The position numbers were made by a program, and so were the translations under genes. Below the pieces are notes generated by a model that did no database searches, was not told the origin of the DNA, and worked only from the letters and a program-made list of their open reading frames with translations. From contig NZ_CP157210.1 of the NCBI RefSeq assembly GCF_046736345.1, positions 2,046,001-2,110,000 of the forward strand: DNA of 64,000 bases, given 5' to 3'. Below are positions 16,056 to 24,191 of this stretch, in pieces. How positions within the stretch are numbered: the stretch's first letter is position 1; each line of letters opens with the position of its first letter. This stretch comes from Hyphococcus formosus (GTDB taxonomy: Bacteria; Pseudomonadota; Alphaproteobacteria; Caulobacterales; Parvularculaceae).

Positions 16056-17345
16056 TTACTCGCCGCCGCGATAAGCGAAAGGCAAATCACCCCGCGTTAG
16101 GTCGCGATAGCGTTCCACCAGCATTTTCTGGCGGTTGTTCAGGCCTTGTTGCTGACCGGCAATGAACACGGCCTCTGGCTGTGTCGTCACCTCAAGTGGA
16201 TCGCCATCCCAAATCACGACATCGGCAATCTTGCCCACTTCGAGCGAACCAAGCTGGCTATCGACGCCATAGATTTCCGCTGGCGTGAGCGTGATCGCCC
16301 GCAGTGCGGCTGCCATTGGCAATCCTTCCGCCACCGCATTCCCCGCATGTTGACGGATCAAATGCGCTTTATGCGTGTCGGAAACAAATGCGAGTTTCAC
16401 ACCCGCACGATGAAGGCGGGCAGCGTTTTTAAGGGTCGAATCAATATCTTCAAATTGACGGGGAAGATTAGCGAGACCCGAAATAATCACCGGTATATTT
16501 GCAGACACCAGTTCATCCGCAACGCGCCAAGCTTCGGTACCGCCGAGAATAACGATATTCAACCGATAGGTATTTTTCAGCCGGATGACGGAACGAATGT
16601 CATTGGCGCTGTTCACCTGAACGATCAAAGGCTGTTGACCATCGATCACCGCACCGAGCGCCTTAAGGTCAGACAAAGCAAAACGTTCATTACGCGGACG
16701 ACGCGTATATTCGTTCGGGTTTGCATGATATGACCGCGCTTCATCAAGATACTCACGAAGCACCGCCCAAGCCCCCATGCGGGTGTCGCCGGCACGTGCA
16801 GCGCCGCCATAGCCCATAACCGCCACCTGCGCGGCTTCGGCCTTGGTGATCGAATTGGCACGGCCGGAAAGATCGACCACCGCAGCCCGGCCACCGAATA
16901 ATTTGTCGCCAGCCGATGGCGCGGATAGCGCACGGGTCACGCCTTCAGCGCGATTTACCGGAATGACAACCGATGAAGGGTTGAAGGCGTCAATCGTATT
17001 GAGGGCCGCGCTAAGCGGAAAGCCCTCTGCGGGTCTGGAGTCATTTGTTTCTTTCTGGGAACCAATCTCAACCAGACCGATCTGTGAATAGGGAACAAAC
17101 AATCCCGGCGTCACGATCTTGCCCGTCGCATCAATGACGGTTGCCCCGGCCGGTGCCGTCAGGTCCGCCCCGATTTCTGCGATGCGGCCATCACGAATGA
17201 TGATGTCACCATTTTCGATGACGTCACCGGCGATCGTATGCACGCGCGCATCCATGATCGCCGTAGTTTGCGCCAGCGCGGCAGAAAATACGGCTGCGCT
17301 GGATGCCAAAAGGCTTATAAGCGTCTTTTTCATTAACTTTCTCAT
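16056..17345 (-). CDS. Secreted amidohydrolase-fold protein lacking metal ligands (probable pseudoenzyme)
   Basis: 429 aa with a Sec signal peptide (KKTLISLLASSAAVFSAALA). The beta-sandwich and barrel framework of imidazolonepropionase-like amidohydrolases is clear (IIRDGRIAEIGADLTAPAG, GKIVTPGLF, LGSLEVGKIADVVIWDGDPL). However, the H-x-H metal motif after VTPG is VPYSQIG, and the other His positions of its neighbour are QVNS and LGG; only the Asp in FVSDTH remains. It probably cannot hold a binuclear zinc site and may be a partner subunit of the enzyme at 17342. The genes overlap by 4 bases. The start at 17345 may instead be the ATG at 17333. Confidence 0.87.
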   Translation of the reverse strand: MRKLMKKTLISLLASSAAVFSAALAQTTAIMDARVHTIAGDVIENGDIIIRDGRIAEIGADLTAPAGATVIDATGKIVTPGLFVPYSQIGLVEIGSQKETNDSRPAEGFPLSAALNTIDAFNPSSVVIPVNRAEGVTRALSAPSAGDKLFGGRAAVVDLSGRANSITKAEAAQVAVMGYGGAARAGDTRMGAWAVLREYLDEARSYHANPNEYTRRPRNERFALSDLKALGAVIDGQQPLIVQVNSANDIRSVIRLKNTYRLNIVILGGTEAWRVADELVSANIPVIISGLANLPRQFEDIDSTLKNAARLHRAGVKLAFVSDTHKAHLIRQHAGNAVAEGLPMAAALRAITLTPAEIYGVDSQLGSLEVGKIADVVIWDGDPLEVTTQPEAVFIAGQQQGLNNRQKMLVERYRDLTRGDLPFAYRGGE

Positions 17346-18865
17346 TGTCCTGCACCACCGGTAAAGCTGTTGTCATGTTGACCAAGTTCGAAATCCACCC
17401 GTGGGGATAGCGAAGGATCGGCGCGGTCAAACATCAGTGCACCATCAATATAAACTTTCTCTGCCCGGGCGTAGACCGAGAACGGATTTCGGTTCCAGAC
17501 AACCACATCAGCCATCTTGCCGGTCTCAAGTGTTCCGGTTTGATCGATGATCCCCATGGCTTTTGCAGGGTTTGATGTGATCCAGCCGATTGCGTCTTTC
17601 GGTTCAATCTCAAAACCGATCCGCCGACCATCGGCCATCGCTTTTGCTGCTTCCTGATTGAGGCGTTGAATATCGCCTGCATTATCAGAATGGATGATGG
17701 CACAGCTATTTGGCTGCGCATCGATCAGGGCCGCATTCGCACCAACTGTATCAAACGCTTCGAGCTTAAAGCCCCACCAATCGGCCCAAACCGCCGCACA
17801 AACATTGTTTTCCGCAAGATAGTCCGCGATTTTATAGGCTTCGATTGCGTGGTGGAATGTTGTGACCTGATAATCAAACTCTTTCGCGATATCGAGAATC
17901 TGAACCATCTCGTCGGCACGGTAGCAATGCATATTAACGACAATGTCGCCTTCGAGTGCACCGGCCAGAGTTTCAAGTTTCAAATCGCGGGTTGGTGCCT
18001 CCGGCGGATTGTCAGACTTGTCGTCGCTGTCGTCTTTTTTCCACTCGTCGAATTCGCGCCAGTATTTTTCCCATTTCTGTTGATAGGCTTGCGCTTCGAT
18101 CCATGCAGCGCGATAGCCCGCAACATTGCCCATGCGCGTATCGGGGCCACCGCGATCGCCATAAACGCGTTTCGGATTTTCACCACAGGCCATTTTCAGG
18201 CCATAGGGTGCATTCGGAAACTTCATTCCTTGTACGGACCGTGAAGGCACATTTTTAAGAACAACCGACCGGCCACCAAACAGATTCGCCGAACCGGGAA
18301 GGATCTGTAGCGATGTCACACCGCCAGCGAGCGCACGGGTAAAACCGGCATCTTGAGGCCAGACCGAATGTTCTGCCCAAACATGGGCGGTGTTCGGTGA
18401 GGTGACTTCATTGCCATCCGCCGTGGATTCGGTTGACGGCGAAGGATAATCACCAAGATGAGAGTGGATATCGATAATGCCCGGCGTGATCCATTTGCCG
18501 TCCGCATCAATGGTCACCGCACCTTCTGGCACCGTCAGCGAGCCCGCTTCGCCAAGGCCCGCGATTTTTCCGTCCTGCAGCAAAACATCGCCATTATTGA
18601 TGCGCTCACCAGTCCCCGTCAGGATCGTCGCGCCGCTCAACAAGACGGTTTCACCGGGATAAGGCTGATAGGTCGAGGGAAAAGGGTCCGCTGGCGGCCT
18701 TACTGGTTCCTTGTCGGATTTAACCTCGGTTTCGCCCTCTGTCGTCGCCACTTCCGTAGCAGGCGTCTCGGCGTCGTTATTCGCCTCTCCAGATTCTTGC
18801 GAACACGCGCCAAGCATAAGTGTCGGCACAAGAACAGCGAGTGCCGTTCTTCCTAATTTTTGCAT
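17342..18865 (-). CDS. Secreted amidohydrolase (imidazolonepropionase-like), lipoprotein
   Basis: About 507 aa from the ATG at 18865, chosen because GAGGAA lies 5-6 bases upstream. The signal peptide ends in a lipobox (LMLGACSQ), followed by a 40-residue acidic linker. The catalytic domain has intact ligands: ITPGIIDIHSHLGDYPSP (H-x-H), VNMHCYRADEM, TTFHHAIEAYK, and IIHSDNAGD with the catalytic Asp. A metal-dependent hydrolysis of a cyclic amide or peptide-like bond at the cell surface or in the periplasm is likely; the substrate is unknown. An Asp/Lys-rich insert (KKDDSDDKSDN) near residue 280 is unusual. It leads a two-gene unit with the pseudoenzyme. Confidence 0.88.
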   Translation of the reverse strand: MQKLGRTALAVLVPTLMLGACSQESGEANNDAETPATEVATTEGETEVKSDKEPVRPPADPFPSTYQPYPGETVLLSGATILTGTGERINNGDVLLQDGKIAGLGEAGSLTVPEGAVTIDADGKWITPGIIDIHSHLGDYPSPSTESTADGNEVTSPNTAHVWAEHSVWPQDAGFTRALAGGVTSLQILPGSANLFGGRSVVLKNVPSRSVQGMKFPNAPYGLKMACGENPKRVYGDRGGPDTRMGNVAGYRAAWIEAQAYQQKWEKYWREFDEWKKDDSDDKSDNPPEAPTRDLKLETLAGALEGDIVVNMHCYRADEMVQILDIAKEFDYQVTTFHHAIEAYKIADYLAENNVCAAVWADWWGFKLEAFDTVGANAALIDAQPNSCAIIHSDNAGDIQRLNQEAAKAMADGRRIGFEIEPKDAIGWITSNPAKAMGIIDQTGTLETGKMADVVVWNRNPFSVYARAEKVYIDGALMFDRADPSLSPRVDFELGQHDNSFTGGAGQ

Positions 18866-19035
18866 ACTATTCCTCAACATGCTGCGAGACACACTTCGTA
18901 GGTGCTCAATGTTATGTCATAAGATTAGCGTAAAATATCCGGGCGACCACCCCGCCTTATGACTTAAGGTGCGGTATATTTTCCAGATCGGGTTTCGTGC
19001 CGAAAAAAGAAAAATCGGTAAAGAGGGGTTTGACC

Positions 19036-20760
19036 ATGTCGAAATTCACACGCCGCGCCGCGATAACAACAGGCATCGCCGCTGGCGCTGCGTCCTGCGC
19101 GACTACACCCAAAATGACACCTTATGTGGCGCTTACAACCGCGCCTCAGGGCGTGTTTGCCCATGGCGTTGCAAGCGGCGACCCCGGCGTAAATGATGTT
19201 ATTTTGTGGACCCGCCTGACCTTACCGGACGCAGACAACACAACCCGCGCCAAAATTGCTTGGGAAGTTGCCAGTGACGAAAGCTTTTCTTCGGTCCTTC
19301 GCTCAGGCGAAACCCAGACCGGCGCATCACGGGATTGGACCGTCAAAGTCCTTGCAGAGGGGCTGGAACCCGGCCGCACCTATTTCTATCGCTTTACCGT
19401 TGGTGGCATGATCTCTCCTACCGGGCGAACAAAAACGCTGCCTATGGGGAATGTCGACCAAGCCAGATTTGCGGTGATGTCGTGCTCGAATGTTCCGTTT
19501 GGATATTTCAACGTATACGACCTAGTTGCCCGGCAAGATGATATTGATGCGGTCATTCATCTTGGTGACTATATTTATGAATATAGCCGCAACGGCTATG
19601 GCGGCGAGGCGGGCCGCAAGCTTGGGCGAGAGCATCTTCCGCCGCATGATTGCGTAACCTTAAGCGATTACCGCATCCGGCACGCGCAATATAAATCGGA
19701 CCCCTCCAGTCAGGCCATGCATAAAAATCACGCGATGATCTCTATTTGGGATGATCATGAGACGGCCAATGATTCTTGGAAAGATGGCGCTGAACATCAT
19801 GACCCGGCGACCGATGGCGATTGGCATACGCGCCGCCGCGCCGCGCTTCAGGCCTATTATGAATGGATGCCCGTGCGCGAGCCCAACATGACACCGGAAG
19901 CGTTCTTCCGATCGTTTTCCTATGGTAATTTGATGACCATTGCGGCCATTGAAACCCGCCTTATGGCGCGAACAAAGCAATTTGATTATGGCGATGTCGT
20001 AAGGGCCCTAAACACACCAGAGGAAATCGAAACCTTTAAATCCACCGTTTTATGGGATGAAACCCGCGAGATGCTGGGCGGTGCGCAGATCGATTATCTC
20101 GACCGCACGATCCGCAATTCTGTTTCGCGCGGACAACCTTGGCGCTTAATCGCCAATCAGGTGATCATGGCAAAAGTCACCTCGCCTGATCTCAATGTGC
20201 ACGTCACCGAAGAAGACATCGTTGCCCTCGAAAAAGAATGGCCGCCTGCCCGCGCCTTTATCGAAACATCCGCCTTCGGATTACCGTCAAACTTTGACGC
20301 ATGGGACGGCTACCCCGCTGCGCGAGAACGCTTTTACGACATGGCGCGCACCGCCGGCGATGACGGCATGATCGTGATTACAGGCGACACCCATTCCTGG
20401 TGGGCCAATGACCTTGTTGATAAGAATGGTGCTCATATGGGCGTCGAACTGGGAACCCATTCCGTAAGCTCGCCCTCACCCTATAATAAGAATTTCCTTG
20501 GGGGCAAAGGCGCTGAATATGCGCTTTTGACCAATCGCGAAAACGAGGACGTTCGCTATCTATCTGGCGAGAACCATGGATTTATTCACCTGACCGTGAA
20601 TAGGGATAATGCGAGAGCGGAATACCGGGCCGTCGACACAATCGAAACACCGGCCTACAATGCCTTCACAAAAGTTGCGTTCGACATCGAGAAGACAGAC
20701 GGCACAGCGAAATTCGCAAATGCCGATGGCCTTGGTTTTAAAGAGGGTTTCTTATTCTAG
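19036..20760 (+). CDS. phoD: PhoD-type alkaline phosphatase/phosphodiesterase, Tat-exported
   Basis: About 574 aa from ATG 19036, supported by AGAGGGG upstream; the frame extends to 18997 without a ribosome site. The N-terminus SKFTRRAAITTGIAAGAASC is a twin-arginine signal. An N-terminal Fn3-like domain (FAHGVASGDPGVNDVILWTR) precedes the metallophosphatase: VIHLGDYIYEYS, MISIWDDHETANDSW, and ITGDTHSWWANDL. These are the Fe/Ca site motifs of PhoD. It releases phosphate from phosphomono- and diesters in the periplasm. Its stop overlaps the GTG of the next gene (TAGTG). Confidence 0.93.
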   Translation: MSKFTRRAAITTGIAAGAASCATTPKMTPYVALTTAPQGVFAHGVASGDPGVNDVILWTRLTLPDADNTTRAKIAWEVASDESFSSVLRSGETQTGASRDWTVKVLAEGLEPGRTYFYRFTVGGMISPTGRTKTLPMGNVDQARFAVMSCSNVPFGYFNVYDLVARQDDIDAVIHLGDYIYEYSRNGYGGEAGRKLGREHLPPHDCVTLSDYRIRHAQYKSDPSSQAMHKNHAMISIWDDHETANDSWKDGAEHHDPATDGDWHTRRRAALQAYYEWMPVREPNMTPEAFFRSFSYGNLMTIAAIETRLMARTKQFDYGDVVRALNTPEEIETFKSTVLWDETREMLGGAQIDYLDRTIRNSVSRGQPWRLIANQVIMAKVTSPDLNVHVTEEDIVALEKEWPPARAFIETSAFGLPSNFDAWDGYPAARERFYDMARTAGDDGMIVITGDTHSWWANDLVDKNGAHMGVELGTHSVSSPSPYNKNFLGGKGAEYALLTNRENEDVRYLSGENHGFIHLTVNRDNARAEYRAVDTIETPAYNAFTKVAFDIEKTDGTAKFANADGLGFKEGFLF

Positions 20761-21323
20761 TGTCTTGGACGGAAAAGAAAATCGAACAAGCCAGCTTCAG
20801 ATCATTCTTAATCTGGTTTGCGCTGTTGTTCGTTTATTCCTTTTGGGCATTCACCATCCCCGGCCCATGGAGCCGTGCCATTACGGCGGCGGGCGGAAAA
20901 CTCCCCGAAACACAACCGGGCCTACCGGCGATTGAACCGGTTCGCTCGCTCGAAGCCCTAAGCCAAAATATGAACGATTACCTTTTGTGGCAGGTGCTCG
21001 ATATTCCCTATTTCGTGCTGACCTTTTTAGCGTCGACCGCGGCCATCGCGCTCGGCCTGAAAATGGCCGGCAAATGGGGACGCGTTTTCAAAATCGTTTT
21101 ATTTTTACCCGCGATTTATGTGGTCGCCGAGCTTATCGAGAATAGTCTTTTGACGCTCTTTGCGGCTGGCATCATTGCGCCGGTTGAACCATTGGTTCTC
21201 GTGCAGCAAATCGCTACCACGCTTAAATTTTCAAGCGCCATGCCCGCCATGTTGTTTTCTTTGATCGGCATCGTATTTGCGACAATCGTTTTGGTCATTG
21301 GCGCTGTGCGAAAAAATTCATGA
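20760..21323 (+). CDS. Small integral membrane protein, four helices
   Basis: 187 aa, not recognised. GTG start overlapping the phoD stop. Four hydrophobic segments: residues about 10-32, 72-95, 105-130, 155-182. The first periplasmic or cytoplasmic loop contains PGPWSRAITAAGG. The last base pairs overlap the ATG of the adenine deaminase gene (ATGA), so it is translationally coupled on both sides. The arrangement may reflect simple operon packing. I propose no function. Confidence 0.75.
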   Translation: MSWTEKKIEQASFRSFLIWFALLFVYSFWAFTIPGPWSRAITAAGGKLPETQPGLPAIEPVRSLEALSQNMNDYLLWQVLDIPYFVLTFLASTAAIALGLKMAGKWGRVFKIVLFLPAIYVVAELIENSLLTLFAAGIIAPVEPLVLVQQIATTLKFSSAMPAMLFSLIGIVFATIVLVIGAVRKNS

Positions 21324-22327
21324 AAAAATCTGACCTGAAAGCCTATGTGGCAGCATTGCCAAAAGCGGAATTGCATCTCCACATCGAAGGCAGCCTTGAG
21401 CCAGAACTCATGCTCAAGCTGGCGCAGCGAAACAATATCGATTTTCCGTTTCAATCGGTCGAAGAAATTCGCAAAGCCTATCAGTTCTCCGAGCTGCAAG
21501 ACTTCCTCGATATTTACTATCAAGGCATGAATGTTCTGCAGACGGAGGAAGATTTCTTCGACCTGACCATGGCCTATCTCAACCGGGCCCGCGCCGATAA
21601 TGTGCGCCACGCAGAGATCTTTTTTGACCCGCAAGGCCATACGGCGCGCGGCGTGCCCTTCGGCACCGCCATTAGCGGTATCGTGACCGCACTCGGCATG
21701 GCGAAGATGCAATTTGGCATGACAACAAAATTGATCATGTGTTTCCTGCGCCATTTGCCCGAAGAAGACGCATTCGAAACGCTCAAACAAGCGGACCCAT
21801 GGCTCGATCATATCGCCGGGATTGGGCTTGATTCATCCGAGCTAGGGCACCCACCCGCAAAGTTCAAAAACGTTTTTGCCAAGGCAAAAGACATGGGCCT
21901 CAAGCTTGTGGCCCATGCGGGTGAAGAAGGCCCGCCGGATTATGTTTACGAAGCGCTGGACCAGCTAAAAGTGGACCGCATTGATCACGGCAACCGGTCT
22001 CTTGAGGACGAGGCCCTCGTCGCTCGCCTAGCGGCAGAAGAGATGACGCTGACCGTTTGCCCGCTTTCGAATTTGAAGCTCTGTGTCGTCGATCAGCTAA
22101 GCACCCATCCGATTAAACGGATGCTTGATCTTGGCTTGCGCGCGACGGTGAATTCCGATGATCCGTCCTATTTTGGCGGATATGTAAACGATAACTTCTA
22201 TGCCTTGATCGACGCAGTTGATCTGACCAAGGATGATATTCGCACGCTTTGCGAGAACAGCTTTAAAGGATCGTTTCTGCCAGAGGGACAAAAACGGGCG
22301 CAGCTCGCGGCCATCGCGAAGGTTTAG
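21320..22327 (+). CDS. Adenine deaminase of the adenosine deaminase family
   Basis: 335 aa. Metal and catalytic motifs: ELHLHIEGSLEPELML (H-x-H), VAHAGEEGPPDYVYEAL (His and catalytic Glu), RIDHGNRS, and VNSDDPSYFGGYVNDNF (Asp pair). The combinations GLDSSELGHPPAKF and SDDPxYFGGY are those of the Aah1/adenine deaminase branch rather than true adenosine deaminases, so hypoxanthine formation from adenine is most likely. This is inference from motifs; adenosine remains possible. It overlaps the upstream membrane protein gene by 4 bases and the convergent Ysc84-like gene by 4. Confidence 0.88.
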   Translation: MKKSDLKAYVAALPKAELHLHIEGSLEPELMLKLAQRNNIDFPFQSVEEIRKAYQFSELQDFLDIYYQGMNVLQTEEDFFDLTMAYLNRARADNVRHAEIFFDPQGHTARGVPFGTAISGIVTALGMAKMQFGMTTKLIMCFLRHLPEEDAFETLKQADPWLDHIAGIGLDSSELGHPPAKFKNVFAKAKDMGLKLVAHAGEEGPPDYVYEALDQLKVDRIDHGNRSLEDEALVARLAAEEMTLTVCPLSNLKLCVVDQLSTHPIKRMLDLGLRATVNSDDPSYFGGYVNDNFYALIDAVDLTKDDIRTLCENSFKGSFLPEGQKRAQLAAIAKV

Positions 22328-22866
22328 TCGTCGTGAATGCGCGAGATTTTAGACCCTTCGAGCGATAAATTATACATCAGCCCTTTTGAATCAAAAACAA
22401 AGGCAACGATAGGTTGGTTCAATTGCGTTGCATCGATTGCGCCGCCCGCACCAATCGTCACCGCCGTGACCGATGCATCGACGCCAATTTCCCAACCATC
22501 ACTGGCGCGAAATTTTTGGAGTGCTTTCGGATCAAGGAAAACAATGATCTGGCGTCGTGCCTGAGCGCCCAACTGAAACCCGACGGACGCTGATGCGGTT
22601 GAATAATACGCCACGGTTTTTCCGCCGACGCGCAAGGCACCCTGTCCATATTCGCCGCCAATTCCGATCCCGGCTTTTTTAATGGATGGAAAAACCAGAA
22701 CCCCTGCGGCCTTGGCCAATACGTCATTGGCACCGCTGATGTCTTCGCGAAACTCCGCCAACGCCTTATCGGTACGGCGATCAATCTTTTCCGGCGACGC
22801 AGCGCTTGCCGGCGCAAGGATACAAAACACGATAGCAACAAAGCTGAGAACGATTTGCTTGAACAT
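22324..22866 (-). CDS. Ysc84-like lipid-binding domain protein, secreted
   Basis: 180 aa from ATG 22866, preceded by GGAAGGTGAG; an upstream extension to 22977 has no support. After a signal peptide (FKQIVLSFVAIVFCILAPASA) comes a Ysc84/SYLF domain: FPSIKKAGIGIGGEYGQGAL, YYSTASASVGFQLGAQ and the late GLMYNLSLEGSKI. SYLF domains bind phosphoinositides in eukaryotes; in bacteria these are secreted or periplasmic proteins of unknown role. It ends with a 4-base convergent overlap with the adenine deaminase gene. Confidence 0.88.
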   Translation of the reverse strand: MFKQIVLSFVAIVFCILAPASAASPEKIDRRTDKALAEFREDISGANDVLAKAAGVLVFPSIKKAGIGIGGEYGQGALRVGGKTVAYYSTASASVGFQLGAQARRQIIVFLDPKALQKFRASDGWEIGVDASVTAVTIGAGGAIDATQLNQPIVAFVFDSKGLMYNLSLEGSKISRIHDD

Positions 22867-23039
22867 TTTAGTGCTCACCTTCCAATCATAACGGGCGTCA
22901 GAATCTATCTGAGTTTGGGGCAACTTAATGACCGCCGCCCTAATTTGATGCTTAAGAATTCTCCATCTCCGCAGCAAATTATCCGAAAACTAGGCACGCA
23001 GGCAAAAACATTATATTTCATGCCTTTTTGAGGAGCCCT

Positions 23040-23408
23040 ATGAAACCTTTGATTTTTGCCGCAGGGATTTCCGGGTTTGGTGCCGTTGCCTTGGGGGCGT
23101 TTGGCGCACATGGCCTGAGCCTTTCACCGGAAGCATCAGCATGGTGGGATACGGCAAGCCTGTATTTTCTCGTTCACAGTGTTGGCGCGCTTTTCGCCGG
23201 CATCAGCCGGATGCGTTCGGCGGGCTGGGCATTCATTATTGGCTCTCTGTTTTTTGCGGGTTCGCTTTATCTCATGGCGCTGGGTGGTCCGCGCATTCTT
23301 GGCGCAATCACCCCAATCGGCGGCGTAAGCTATCTGGTCGGTTGGGCGCTGATTGCGCTGAACGGCCTTCGGAAAGCTAATGCCGACGGCGAAGGAACGG
23401 CACAATAA
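23040..23408 (+). CDS. DUF423 family membrane protein
   Basis: 122 aa from ATG 23040 with GAGGAG upstream (the frame also has a TTG at 23028, inside that ribosome site). Four helices and the family motifs AAGISGFGAVALGAFGAHGL, YFLVHSVGALFAG, SLYLMALGGPR and TPIGGVSYLVGWALIAL. Inner-membrane protein of unknown function (YgdD-like). Single gene. Confidence 0.92.
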   Translation: MKPLIFAAGISGFGAVALGAFGAHGLSLSPEASAWWDTASLYFLVHSVGALFAGISRMRSAGWAFIIGSLFFAGSLYLMALGGPRILGAITPIGGVSYLVGWALIALNGLRKANADGEGTAQ

Positions 23409-23472
23409 TCGATACACCAATCGCGGAATTGATGACGATAAAGCTGATAATTGTAAGTTCGATAATACCCAT
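23377..23472 (-). CDS. Candidate 31-aa single-helix membrane protein
   Basis: From ATG 23472 the product is MGIIELTIISFIVINSAIGV followed by SIIVPFLRRRH. It is one hydrophobic helix with a positively charged end, the form of small bacterial membrane proteins. GGGGAGAGAGACAG directly before the ATG is a strong ribosome site. It overlaps the end of the DUF423 gene by 32 bases on the opposite strand. Supported only by ribosome site and composition. Confidence 0.4.
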   Translation of the reverse strand: MGIIELTIISFIVINSAIGVSIIVPFLRRRH

Positions 23473-23644
23473 CTGTCTCTCTCCCCAAAGACGACAATGA
23501 ACCTTCGCCAATTGGGCCGTTGTTGATGGTGGAAATAAGGCGACCCCGTGACAGAACAAGGGGCTTTAATGTTCACATAGCGTCACGAAAAGGGGAGATT
23601 CGCCAAACCGACCAGCCTTTGCGCCAAATTGCATCGCGCGAGGG

Positions 23645-24034
23645 TCAGGAAGAAAACGCATCGGCGGCTTTAGCGGTAACCCGCAACAGATCAAGGCTGA
23701 TTGCGATTACCCCGGCGGCCACCCCGCGATGGACCGTGCCGGTCATTTCATAGACTTCGTAACCAAAATTTCCGAGCGCGGCGATGATGACCAACCGTGC
23801 AATGATCGTCGCGCCGAAATTCAATCGGTTTGACGCCATACGGCGTTTACGTTGTTCCGGTGTTTCTTCTCTTCGCCGTGTCTTGATCCGTGAAAGATCA
23901 GGCTGAACGCCAACGCGCGGCGCGGGTTTCGCAATTTCTGCGTCCAGAGCCTCATTTGCCGGTGCGCCAATGACATTCGCCAAACGCGAAGAACTGATTT
24001 GCGCTGTAGCCTGCTGCTGATTTCCGAATGCCAT
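23645..24034 (-). CDS. Hypothetical protein with C-terminal membrane helices
   Basis: About 129 aa from ATG 24034 (MAFGNQQQATAQISSS), or 135 aa from 24052. The N-terminal 75 residues are hydrophilic, ending in a basic stretch (KTRRREETPEQRKRRMASN). Two hydrophobic segments follow: LNFGATIIARLVIIAALGNF and VHRGVAAGVIAISLDLLRV. I do not recognise the family. The basic stretch before the first helix predicts a cytoplasmic N-terminus. Confidence 0.65.
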   Translation of the reverse strand: MAFGNQQQATAQISSSRLANVIGAPANEALDAEIAKPAPRVGVQPDLSRIKTRRREETPEQRKRRMASNRLNFGATIIARLVIIAALGNFGYEVYEMTGTVHRGVAAGVIAISLDLLRVTAKAADAFSS

Positions 24035-24126
24035 GCCCGCATCTCCACCCAACGGTCGATTAAGATTGCCCTAGGTGATCTTGCGATGGCCTAAATTTTT
24101 TAAATGCAATTTTATATTTCAACCGA

Positions 24127-24158
24127 AATAAAAAAACGAGCGACCCGAAGGTCGCCCG
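24127..24158 (-). terminator. Intrinsic terminator of the TonB-dependent receptor gene
   Basis: On the minus strand GCGACC-TTCG-GGTCGC, extended by wobble pairs, is followed by CGTTTTTTTATTT. The stable UUCG tetraloop and a T7 tract, about 35 bases after the receptor stop, make this convincing. Confidence 0.92.
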
Positions 24159-24191
24159 CTTTTCTTTCGTCCCCTCCCGACGCGTCCGGCG

